From assembly GCA_016777705.1 (NCBI GenBank), contig JADHQW010000001.1:1-43276 (forward strand): a DNA stretch of 43,276 bases, written 5' to 3'. The first letter of the stretch is position 1. Each line of letters starts with the position of its first letter. The translations under genes were made by a program, and so were the position numbers. The notes under the pieces are model-generated. The model was not told the origin of the DNA and did not search any database. It was given only the letters and a program-made list of their open reading frames with translations. Source of the DNA: Alphaproteobacteria bacterium. GTDB lineage: Bacteria > Pseudomonadota > Alphaproteobacteria > Puniceispirillales > Marisalimonadaceae. Shown piece after piece: positions 36,427 through 43,276 of this stretch.

Positions 36427-37806
36427 TTGATTAATATTGGGCTTATTGGACTTGGGTCAATGGGATATAATTTAGCAAAAAACATTACCTCAAAAGGTTT
36501 TAAAATTTATGCTTATGAAAAAAATTTAAACATAATTGAGAAAATCAAACATGATAGAATTCAAAATTTATCTTTAGTTAAATCTTTGAAGCAACTTACA
36601 TATGAAGTACCTAGTCCCAGAATAATTATGCTAAGTTTACCAGCTGATAAAATTGATGAATGCATAGATCAAATAATTGAATTCATGAAACCGGAAGATA
36701 TTTTAGCTGATCTAGGTAACTCACTATATTTAAAGTCTATTGAAAGACATAATAGATTACTTGATAAAAATATAAGTTTTTTAGGAATTGGTGTTTCAGG
36801 GGGGCCTAGAGGAGCCAGAAATGGGCCTGCTATTATGGCAGGAGGAACAGAAAATGCGTGGATAAAAACTAGTCATATTTTTAATGCAATTTCAGCCAAA
36901 AATGGTGAGGAAAATGCGTGCTGTTATTTTGGGTCTGCAGGTTCTGGTCATTTTGTTAAATTAATACATAATGGTATTGAGTATGCATTAATGGAAGTTC
37001 TATCTGAAATAAGCTTTATTCTAAATAAAGGTTTTAATATAAGTTATGATGAGCAGACAAAAAAACTTAACGAAGTTTTAAAAACATCAAGCTCATCCTT
37101 TCTTTTAGAAATAACCTCTAAAGTGCTAAATGCAAAGAACGAAGATAATAAATATTTTATAGATGATGTAGATAATCATATTGGACAAAATGGAACTGGT
37201 GTTTGGACAATTAATGCAGCTTTAGAACTAGGCGTAAGTGTTCCATCTATATACGCAGCCTTATCTGCAAGGTCCAGCTCTCAATTTTTTAATTATGCTA
37301 CAGAAAATAATTTATCAGATGAAGACCTTAAACATAGTTCAAAAGTAAATGATGTTAAATTAGATGAAATTATTTTCTTTAATTTTGCTTGCTCACTATT
37401 CCAAGGATTAGAAATTATAAAAGCATCTAATAAATTTGATTTTTTTAATTTTGATTTACAAGATGTATTTAAGGCTTGGGGTGCAGGTTGCATTTTACAA
37501 GGCGAATACCTTAAACTTATCTCACATCAATTTAATATTAATAAAAATTTAGATTATAAATTTTTATATAAATTAATTAATCAAAAATGCCCCAACATAG
37601 ATCACATTAGAGATTTTTGTTCTTTAGCAATTAAAAAAGGAATCCCGTCGCCTGTATTATCCTCTAACTTAGCATATTATGACTTAGTTTTTTCTAATCA
37701 CAAAATCGGCGAAACAATTCAATTACAAAGAAGTTATTTTGGTCTACATCCTTTAAAGCGCAAGAATAGTAGTGAAATTGTTAAACCATATTGGACTGAA
37801 TTATGA
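36427..37806 (+). CDS. gnd: 6-phosphogluconate dehydrogenase (decarboxylating), divergent
   Basis: Oxidative decarboxylation of 6-phosphogluconate to ribulose 5-phosphate. The 459 residues show the Rossmann motif GLIGLGSMGYNLA (5-17), GVSGGPRGARNGPAIMAGG, the catalytic core HFVKLIHNGIEY (Lys178, His181, Asn182, Glu185), GTGVWTINAALELG and LQRSYFGLHPLKR with the C-terminal Arg and His. Differences from E. coli Gnd: the Lys before GTGKWT that contacts substrate phosphate is Asn (GQNGTG), SGGEEGA reads SGGPRGA, and an acidic Glu31 ends beta-2 where NADP-type enzymes have NR, suggesting NAD+ preference. Start is TTG 36427; the nearby ATG 36422 stops after two codons. The final four bases overlap gntK. 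Confidence 0.88.
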   Translation: MINIGLIGLGSMGYNLAKNITSKGFKIYAYEKNLNIIEKIKHDRIQNLSLVKSLKQLTYEVPSPRIIMLSLPADKIDECIDQIIEFMKPEDILADLGNSLYLKSIERHNRLLDKNISFLGIGVSGGPRGARNGPAIMAGGTENAWIKTSHIFNAISAKNGEENACCYFGSAGSGHFVKLIHNGIEYALMEVLSEISFILNKGFNISYDEQTKKLNEVLKTSSSSFLLEITSKVLNAKNEDNKYFIDDVDNHIGQNGTGVWTINAALELGVSVPSIYAALSARSSSQFFNYATENNLSDEDLKHSSKVNDVKLDEIIFFNFACSLFQGLEIIKASNKFDFFNFDLQDVFKAWGAGCILQGEYLKLISHQFNINKNLDYKFLYKLINQKCPNIDHIRDFCSLAIKKGIPSPVLSSNLAYYDLVFSNHKIGETIQLQRSYFGLHPLKRKNSSEIVKPYWTEL

Positions 37807-38300
37807 AAAGAAAATATTTTACTTTTTTGATAATGGGTGTTGCTGGTTCAGGAAAGACTACAGTTGCAGAAAAATTATCAAAAAAATTAGATGCTTATTT
37901 TATTGAGGCTGACAATTTTCATAGTAAAGAAAATATCGCTAAAATGAGCACTGGCAAACCCTTAAACGACGCAGACCGGCATGACTGGCTTAAAAAAATT
38001 AAAGAAGAAATTTCTAAAAGAAAAAATTTACAGAATCTTGTTGTAGCATGTTCAGCTTTAAAAGAAAAATACAGGCTGATGCTGGGTGTCAAAAATTATC
38101 ATTTAATTTATTTAAAAATTGATAAAGATACAGCTAAATTTAGAATTAATAATAGAAAAGATCATTTTATGCCAGACAGCCTTATTGATAGTCAGTTTTC
38201 AATTTTAGAAGAACCAGAAAACTGTATTATTTTTAAAAAGAATTTAAACCCAGATCAAATAGTAAATCAAATAATTAAAAAACAAGAATTTTTTTATTGA
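37803..38300 (+). CDS. gntK: Gluconokinase
   Basis: Phosphorylates gluconate to 6-phosphogluconate, the substrate of the enzyme encoded just before it. The 165 residues show a P-loop GVAGSGKTT (12-20) and the gluconokinase-specific EADNFHSKENIAKMSTGKPL and DADRHDWL, then VACSALKEKYR and DHFMPDSLIDSQF. The ATG overlaps the gnd stop region by four bases (ATGA), indicating tight coupling. No classic gluconate permease (GntP) is adjacent; one of the flanking transporters might supply substrate, but this is a guess. Confidence 0.94.
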   Translation: MKRKYFTFLIMGVAGSGKTTVAEKLSKKLDAYFIEADNFHSKENIAKMSTGKPLNDADRHDWLKKIKEEISKRKNLQNLVVACSALKEKYRLMLGVKNYHLIYLKIDKDTAKFRINNRKDHFMPDSLIDSQFSILEEPENCIIFKKNLNPDQIVNQIIKKQEFFY

Positions 38301-38308
38301 ATTTAAAT

Positions 38309-39595
38309 ATGATAAATAAAAATTATATTAATTACAGTGATTTACCTGAAAATATTGAGTTCAAGGATGAATTCAAAGATATTTTTCATAAAATGGAATA
38401 CTCTAAAGAAAATATGTTTATTACTGGTAAAGCTGGTTCTGGTAAAACTACTCTTTTGGAATATTTTCGAATTAACTCTTCAAAAAATTTTGTAATTTTA
38501 GCTTCAACTGGTATTTCTGCAATTAAAGCTAAAGGTAAAACCATCCATTCATTCTTCTTATTTCCACCAAGAATATTGATAAATGAAAAGATACAAAAAT
38601 TAAGAGGAAAAGTAATTAATAATGTTGAAACAATACTTATAGATGAATGCTCAATGATCAGGTCTGATGTTCTTGACGGCATAGATCAATCCTTAAGATT
38701 TAATAGAAATAATGAACAGCCATTTGGTGGAGTTCAAATCATTCTATTGGGAGATATTCATCAACTGCCTCCAGTAGTAAGAGAAAATGAGCAAGAAATT
38801 TTTGATAATTTTTACCCTTTTGGCCATTACTTTTTTCATTCTAATTGTTACCAAATCAGTAATATTAAAAAATATGAGTTAAAAAAGGTTTTTAGACAAA
38901 AAGATATACAGTTTTTAGATGTTTTAAATAAGATACGAATAGGTAATGTAAATGAACATGATCTTTCAATACTTAATAATAGAGTAATTAACAATAATTC
39001 TAATATTCCTTTAGAAACAATTATTTTATCTCCAACTAATAGAAAAGTTGATGGAATTAACAGACATAATCTTGAAAATATTAATCAAGAAACTTTTTCT
39101 TACTCGTCATCTGAAACAGGAGACTTCAAAGAGAAACCCGCAGACGTGACGCTCCAATTAAAAGTTGGCGCTCAAGTCATGTTAATTAAAAATGATACTA
39201 AATCACCTAAAAGATGGGTGAATGGTTCCATTGGAGTGGTAACTGAATTAAGCAAAGATAGTATCCACTTAAAAATTAAAAATAAAACACATAAAATAAT
39301 TCAAGATACCTGGGAAAAATTTAATTATCTTATTAAAGACGATAAGGTTGTTCACGAGGTAACAGCCACTTTTACACAGTATCCTATTAAGTTAGCTTGG
39401 GCTGTAACTATACATAAAAGTCAAGGGCAAACATTTGAAAACGTAATTCTAGATTTAGATACTGGTTCATTTGCTCATGGCCAGACTTATGTAGCACTTA
39501 GCAGAGTAGTTTCTTTAGAAGGGTTATTTTTAACTAGAGAAATAAGAATGTCTGATATAATTTTTAACAAAAATGTACAAGATTATCTTGCTTAA
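38309..39595 (+). CDS. Pif1/RecD2-like superfamily 1B helicase
   Basis: About 428 residues with SF1B helicase motifs: Walker A GKAGSGKTT (40-48), the Pif1-type STGISAIKAKGKTIHSFF, Walker B LIDECSMI, motif III LLGDIHQLPPVV, the VFRQKD arginine motif, an SH3-like insert region (KRWVNGSIGVVTEL), and VTIHKSQGQTFENV with TYVALSRV at the C-terminus. Such enzymes unwind DNA 5' to 3', including G-quadruplexes and R-loops. It is nearly a bare helicase core. Start is ambiguous: TTG 38297 overlaps the gntK stop, ATG 38309 starts nine bases after it. It shares strand with gnd-gntK but has no functional link to them. It ends overlapping the convergent transporter gene by four bases. Confidence 0.87.
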   Translation: MINKNYINYSDLPENIEFKDEFKDIFHKMEYSKENMFITGKAGSGKTTLLEYFRINSSKNFVILASTGISAIKAKGKTIHSFFLFPPRILINEKIQKLRGKVINNVETILIDECSMIRSDVLDGIDQSLRFNRNNEQPFGGVQIILLGDIHQLPPVVRENEQEIFDNFYPFGHYFFHSNCYQISNIKKYELKKVFRQKDIQFLDVLNKIRIGNVNEHDLSILNNRVINNNSNIPLETIILSPTNRKVDGINRHNLENINQETFSYSSSETGDFKEKPADVTLQLKVGAQVMLIKNDTKSPKRWVNGSIGVVTELSKDSIHLKIKNKTHKIIQDTWEKFNYLIKDDKVVHEVTATFTQYPIKLAWAVTIHKSQGQTFENVILDLDTGSFAHGQTYVALSRVVSLEGLFLTREIRMSDIIFNKNVQDYLA

Positions 39596-40542
39596 TTATT
39601 AAAGTTTTTAATACGTTCTCTCCAAGCAATTAACATACCTGATACAGCTATAAAACTTATGCCAATTATATTTAGGTATGTTGGCCAAATATCAAATAAT
39701 AATTTACCCCAAATTGCAGCAAATATTAAATATGAGTAATCAATTGGTGCTAACCAGCTGCTTTCTGCTGTTTGATATGCTTTTGCTAATAAAATATTGC
39801 CTATTACATTTAAAAAAGAGCAGGAAATAGAAAAAAATAAAATAATTAAAGTTAATTTTGGCCAACCAATAAAAACAAAAGGCGCCTGCACTCTTAAGAA
39901 TTCGCTATGATATAAAAACTCAAAAATAATTATTCCCAAACATGCTGATATAAAAAACATAACACCAACAGCTAAAGTAAGTGATATAACTGTCTCTTTT
40001 CTACAATACTTTCTAATTAAAACAATATTACAAGCGAAAAAAAAGCCCGCCATAATTGGGAGCAATTGTAAAATTATAAAATGTTCAGACCACGGTTCTA
40101 AGATTAAAAATGCTCCCAAACACCCTAAAATTAAAGCAGAAATTCTCCAGAATTTAATTGTTTCCTTTAAAACTATTACAGCTAAAATAGATACAAATAT
40201 AGGGTAAGTATAAAGTCCTGCAGCCATTTGCGGCAAACTTAAGCTAGGCGATGCAGAAAAAAAACAGAACATACAAGAAGTCATCATAAATGCTCTAAAA
40301 TAAACAGGTTTCCAATTTATAGGAAATAATGAGTGCAACCCAATTGTAAGTTTTGCAATCAATAAGAGTAAAACAATGTTACTAATGGATCTTATAAATT
40401 GAAACTGCCAAAAACTTGTATCAGTAGCCATATATTTAATTAGACCATCTTGAAGAGACAATATTATAACCCCAAAAACAATCATGCAAAGAGCTGCAAT
40501 TGGATTGTCATCTACCTGGGATGTTAAAAAATCAAATTTCAA
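39592..40542 (-). CDS. DMT-superfamily (EamA) transporter
   Basis: 316 residues, ten predicted helices. First repeat: ALCMIVFGVIILSLQDGLIKY, TSFWQFQFIRS, LPQMAAGLYTYPIFVSILAV and LKETIKFWRISALILG; second repeat: CNIVLIRKYCRKE, and AYQTAESSWLAPIDYSYLIF. This resembles the RhaT/EamA group with GLYTYP-type signatures often seen in marine alphaproteobacteria. Start appears to be TTG 40542. It lies 12 bases after the acyl-CoA synthetase gene on the same strand; substrate unknown. Confidence 0.92.
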   Translation of the reverse strand: MKFDFLTSQVDDNPIAALCMIVFGVIILSLQDGLIKYMATDTSFWQFQFIRSISNIVLLLLIAKLTIGLHSLFPINWKPVYFRAFMMTSCMFCFFSASPSLSLPQMAAGLYTYPIFVSILAVIVLKETIKFWRISALILGCLGAFLILEPWSEHFIILQLLPIMAGFFFACNIVLIRKYCRKETVISLTLAVGVMFFISACLGIIIFEFLYHSEFLRVQAPFVFIGWPKLTLIILFFSISCSFLNVIGNILLAKAYQTAESSWLAPIDYSYLIFAAIWGKLLFDIWPTYLNIIGISFIAVSGMLIAWRERIKNFNN

Positions 40543-40554
40543 TTTATTTAACCA

Positions 40555-42309
40555 TTAAAAAAAAGATTTTTTATATAATTTGTCCAATTGCTCTGCATAG
40601 TTAGCAGAAACTATACGTCTTTTAATTTTTAATGTTGGGGTCAATTGATTATTCTCAATGTTAAAACTTTTATCAGTTAATAAAAATTTTCTTATTTTTT
40701 TACTTTGAGATAATTGTTTATTTACCTTATTAACTATAGCTTGAAATATTGAATAATCTTTAACTATGTTTTTAGAAACGTCATTAATTAAATTCTCATT
40801 TGGAAATATAATAGCTGTCAAAAATGGTCTATTATGTCCATAAACCATAACTTGCTCAATTTCATCGTAGGCTAACAATAAGTTTTCAATAGGAACTGGT
40901 GCTATATTATCTCCTCCTGAACTCACAATCATTTCATTAATTCTGCCAGTGATTTTAATATAATTATCTTTATCTAATTCTCCTAAATCACCAGTGTGTA
41001 GCCAACCATTAACAATTACTTTATTAGTACTCTTTTGGTCTTTCCAATAACCTTTCATCACTGAATTACCTTTCACAAGTATTTCTTTTTGCTCTGAAAT
41101 TTTAACTTCAAGACCTTTAATAACAGGCCCAACAGTATCTATTTTTATTGAATTCATAGGGTTACATGAAATTAAAGGAGAACATTCAGTTTGACCATAA
41201 CCTTGAAGAATATTAATCCCTAAGGATTGAAAAAACAAACCTACTTGATTGTTAAGAGCAGCTCCTCCTGAAATGAAAGCCTGTAATTGACCTCCAAATT
41301 TTTTCTTGATTTTTTTTCTAATTATTAAATCTAATAAATTATTAGTTATTTTTTCAAAAAAAGTAAGTTTAGAGCATTGAAAGTCTTTAGTGCCTAATTC
41401 TATAGTTTTAAAAAATAGCTTTTGGGCTAATTTATTTTGGGTTAACAATTGATTGTTAATCTTTTTAAAAAGAACCTCATACAACCTTGGAACAGCTATC
41501 ATTAATGTTGGCCTTACAGACTGCAAATCATTAACAATTTTATCTCTGTTATCATTAAAGTAAATTTCTGCACCTATATAAACAGGTAATAAAAAACCGG
41601 CCGTATGCTCATAAGCATGCGATAGAGGAATAATTGACAAAAAACGATGTTCTTTAATATCAATATCTTTCACCAATTCATACGCACCTAATAAATTTGA
41701 AATAGTTGATTTATTAGTCAACATTACAGCTTTTGGGTTACTGCTTGTACCAGAGGTATATATTAAAGAAACTACATCATCTTGATTAATCTTATTCACA
41801 AAAGTTTCTAAGAATTTATCATGTAAATTGCTTTTATTACCCATTTCAAGTAATTGATTGTAATTGTAAAGTTGAGGATTTTGTTTCAAATCATCTTTTG
41901 AGTTATCATCTATATTAATAACATACTTAATTTTTTTCAATTTTGGTAAAATTTTTAAAATAACTGGAAGCAACGTTGAATTAACAAATACAAATGATGA
42001 ATCTGAATGTGATAAAAGATAAAATATTTCTTCTTCATTACTTGTTATGTAACCAGGAACAGTTATTGCACCTAAAGACATAATAGATAAATCAACAATG
42101 CACCATTTATAACTATTTTCAGCTATTAATGTAATTTTATCACTTTTCTTAACCCCAATTTCATGAAGTCCCAAAGCTATATTTTGAACGAACTCACTAC
42201 TTTTGTTCCAAGATATTGACTTCCAACTCATACCATCTTTGAAACCGAAGAGTGTTTTATTTTGATAAATTGAAGTATTTTTAAAAAACAAAGACGGTAA
42301 TGTATTCAT
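40555..42309 (-). CDS. AMP-dependent acyl-CoA synthetase (long-chain fatty acid--CoA ligase type)
   Basis: 584 residues of the ANL superfamily. The P-loop-like motif is LIYTSGTSSNPKAVMLTN, followed by SIIPLSHAYEHTAGF, AFISGGAAL, GYGQTECSPLIS (A5), LHTGDLGELDKDNYIKITGR (A7/A8) and a C-terminal LTPTLKIKRR with the catalytic Lys region. The overall organisation, with the large linker DNRDKIVNDLQSVRPT, is that of the FadD15/Faa-like long-chain group. It activates a fatty acid to acyl-CoA for lipid synthesis or oxidation; chain length cannot be read. It is divergent from the alpha/beta hydrolase gene, and a transporter gene follows it. Confidence 0.93.
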   Translation of the reverse strand: MNTLPSLFFKNTSIYQNKTLFGFKDGMSWKSISWNKSSEFVQNIALGLHEIGVKKSDKITLIAENSYKWCIVDLSIMSLGAITVPGYITSNEEEIFYLLSHSDSSFVFVNSTLLPVILKILPKLKKIKYVINIDDNSKDDLKQNPQLYNYNQLLEMGNKSNLHDKFLETFVNKINQDDVVSLIYTSGTSSNPKAVMLTNKSTISNLLGAYELVKDIDIKEHRFLSIIPLSHAYEHTAGFLLPVYIGAEIYFNDNRDKIVNDLQSVRPTLMIAVPRLYEVLFKKINNQLLTQNKLAQKLFFKTIELGTKDFQCSKLTFFEKITNNLLDLIIRKKIKKKFGGQLQAFISGGAALNNQVGLFFQSLGINILQGYGQTECSPLISCNPMNSIKIDTVGPVIKGLEVKISEQKEILVKGNSVMKGYWKDQKSTNKVIVNGWLHTGDLGELDKDNYIKITGRINEMIVSSGGDNIAPVPIENLLLAYDEIEQVMVYGHNRPFLTAIIFPNENLINDVSKNIVKDYSIFQAIVNKVNKQLSQSKKIRKFLLTDKSFNIENNQLTPTLKIKRRIVSANYAEQLDKLYKKSFF

Positions 42310-42494
42310 AGGACAACCATAATAATTGTAATGTTTTATTAATCATATTTAATATAGAAAAAGCAATATTTATGTATTAAAACATTTAATTTTATGAATA
42401 ATATCAGAATTTAATTGATAAGCATAATTAGAAAGGTGATTGAATTATTTTTAGAATAGTTTTTTTTTTAATAATTTCTTTTTTCATTATTACA
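42310..42494. promoter_or_regulatory. Divergent spacer between acyl-CoA synthetase and hydrolase genes
   Basis: 185 bases, very AT-rich, between divergent genes. It must contain the leftward promoter and probably the rightward one. The right part (42444-42494) may encode a hydrophobic N-terminal anchor of the hydrolase if a non-ATG start is used; an AAAGG lies at 42431-42435. I see no other structure. Confidence 0.4.
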
Positions 42495-43276
42495 ATGTCA
42501 TTAAATTTAATATTTAAAGAGAAAATAAGCATGAAAAGCAATTTTAACAAAGATTCTTTAGGCATTGATCTTGATAAATATCTAAAAAATAATGAAAAAA
42601 ATATTCCTAACATAAAACAAGGCGTTGAAAAAAGAATAATTTGGTCTGGAAAAAAAAATAAAAAAACACCAATTTCTATTATTTATATTCATGGTTTCTC
42701 AGCCAGCTCAGAAGAAGCCAGACCTTTACCAGATATGTTGGCTAATGAACTGAAATCAAACATCTTTTACACAAGGTTAACTGGTCATGGAAGGGATAAG
42801 GATGCGATGGGCAAGTCTTCTATTAAAGAATGGGTAAAAGATTTGCATGAAGCAATCGAGATTGGAACCAGAATTGGTAATCAAATTATCATCATGTCTA
42901 CATCAACTGGTGGCACACTAAGTTCTATTGCAGCCATTGAATCTACATTATCAAAAAACATATTAGGCTTTATTTTTGTTTCACCTAACTTTGGAATAAA
43001 TCATAAATTAGCAAGTTTAATTACATGGCCGTTATCTGAATATTGGTTAAGCTTAATAATTGGTAAAACTACTGAATCAAAAGCAAGAAATGATTTAAAC
43101 GCAAAGTATTGGACATTAGCCTACCCTACTGATGCTTTAATCCCTATGGCAAAGTTAGTAAAAAAAATAAAAAAACAAGATTTTACTAAAGTAAAAATTC
43201 CAGCTTTATTTTATTTTTCATTAGATGATAAAGTAGTTAAAGCGGATGAAACACAAAAATTTATTCAAAAATGGGG
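42495..43276 (+). CDS. Alpha/beta hydrolase, partial (C-terminus off the right edge)
   Basis: 260 complete codons are visible. The hydrolase core shows IIYIHGFSASSEEARPL (oxyanion region HGF), FYTRLTGHGRD, the nucleophile region IIMSTSTGGTL (S-T-S-T-G-G in place of GxSxG) and GFIFVSPNFG; the fragment ends in ALFYFSLDDKVV, with an expected catalytic Asp. This matches a family of anchored alphaproteobacterial alpha/beta hydrolases annotated as lysophospholipase-like; the substrate is unknown. The frame is open upstream to 42444 and encodes a hydrophobic segment (FFLIISFFIITM), so the true start may be an unusual codon near 42444. The conservative starts are ATG 42495 and ATG 42531. Confidence 0.8.
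   Translation, partial: MSLNLIFKEKISMKSNFNKDSLGIDLDKYLKNNEKNIPNIKQGVEKRIIWSGKKNKKTPISIIYIHGFSASSEEARPLPDMLANELKSNIFYTRLTGHGRDKDAMGKSSIKEWVKDLHEAIEIGTRIGNQIIIMSTSTGGTLSSIAAIESTLSKNILGFIFVSPNFGINHKLASLITWPLSEYWLSLIIGKTTESKARNDLNAKYWTLAYPTDALIPMAKLVKKIKKQDFTKVKIPALFYFSLDDKVVKADETQKFIQKW

Overview
The window looks like a chromosomal segment of an AT-rich, tightly packed alphaproteobacterium, probably a streamlined marine lineage. Several gene orders are alphaproteobacterial: tpiA-secG-pyrG-kdsA-eno-ftsB; bamE / ubiquinol-cytochrome c chaperone / plsX-fabH-ihfA-merR; glyA-nrdR-ribD-ribE-ribBA-ribH-nusB-thiL; and birA-coaX-RNase J-DUF1467. Spacers are short, many genes abut or overlap by a few bases, and no stretch over 300 bases lacks a gene. 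I see no tRNA or rRNA gene, insertion sequence, prophage or CRISPR array. I cannot name the genus from sequence alone.

Layout. 1-5050 (minus): central metabolism and envelope operon ending in ftsB, which runs off the left edge. 5148-7010 (plus): PpiD-type periplasmic folding factor. 7016-10379 (minus): fatty-acid and phospholipid initiation (plsX, fabH), ihfA, a MerR-type regulator and a bc1 assembly chaperone, with bamE divergent on plus. 10874-17813 (minus): thiL, nusB, the riboflavin genes, nrdR, glyA and rpiB. 17916-21381 (minus): DUF1467, RNase J, pantothenate kinase, biotin ligase. 21418-23106 (minus): one orphan NuoL-like subunit. 23248-29080 (minus): complete nqrABCDEF. 29325-30595 (plus): apbE and nqrM, its maturation factors. 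30608-31723 (minus): small membrane protein and a DMT transporter. 31836-35425 (plus): three-subunit molybdenum hydroxylase. 35455-39595 (plus): DMT transporter, 6-phosphogluconate dehydrogenase, gluconokinase, Pif1-like helicase. 39592-42309 (minus): DMT transporter and acyl-CoA synthetase. 42495-43276 (plus): alpha/beta hydrolase, cut by the right edge.

How it fits together. The most striking region is 21.4-30.6 kb. In alphaproteobacteria birA-coaX-rnj normally follows the end of the complex I (nuo) operon. Here that position holds a lone NuoL homologue that has lost the charged residues of the proton path, followed at once by a full Na+-translocating NADH:quinone reductase set with its flavin transferase (ApbE) and iron-sulfur assembly factor (NqrM). 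The simplest reading is that NQR replaced complex I at the same locus and left one repurposed or decaying antiporter-like subunit. The nearby riboflavin genes supply the FMN, FAD and riboflavin NQR needs, though the GTP cyclohydrolase II half of RibBA is degenerate, so an active RibA must be encoded elsewhere.

The right third is accessory metabolism: a CoxMSL-type molybdenum hydroxylase of unknown substrate, gluconate kinase plus a divergent 6-phosphogluconate dehydrogenase, and three DMT-family transporters. A perfect 17-bp inverted repeat there brackets the start codon of one transporter and may be a regulatory or terminating RNA hairpin.
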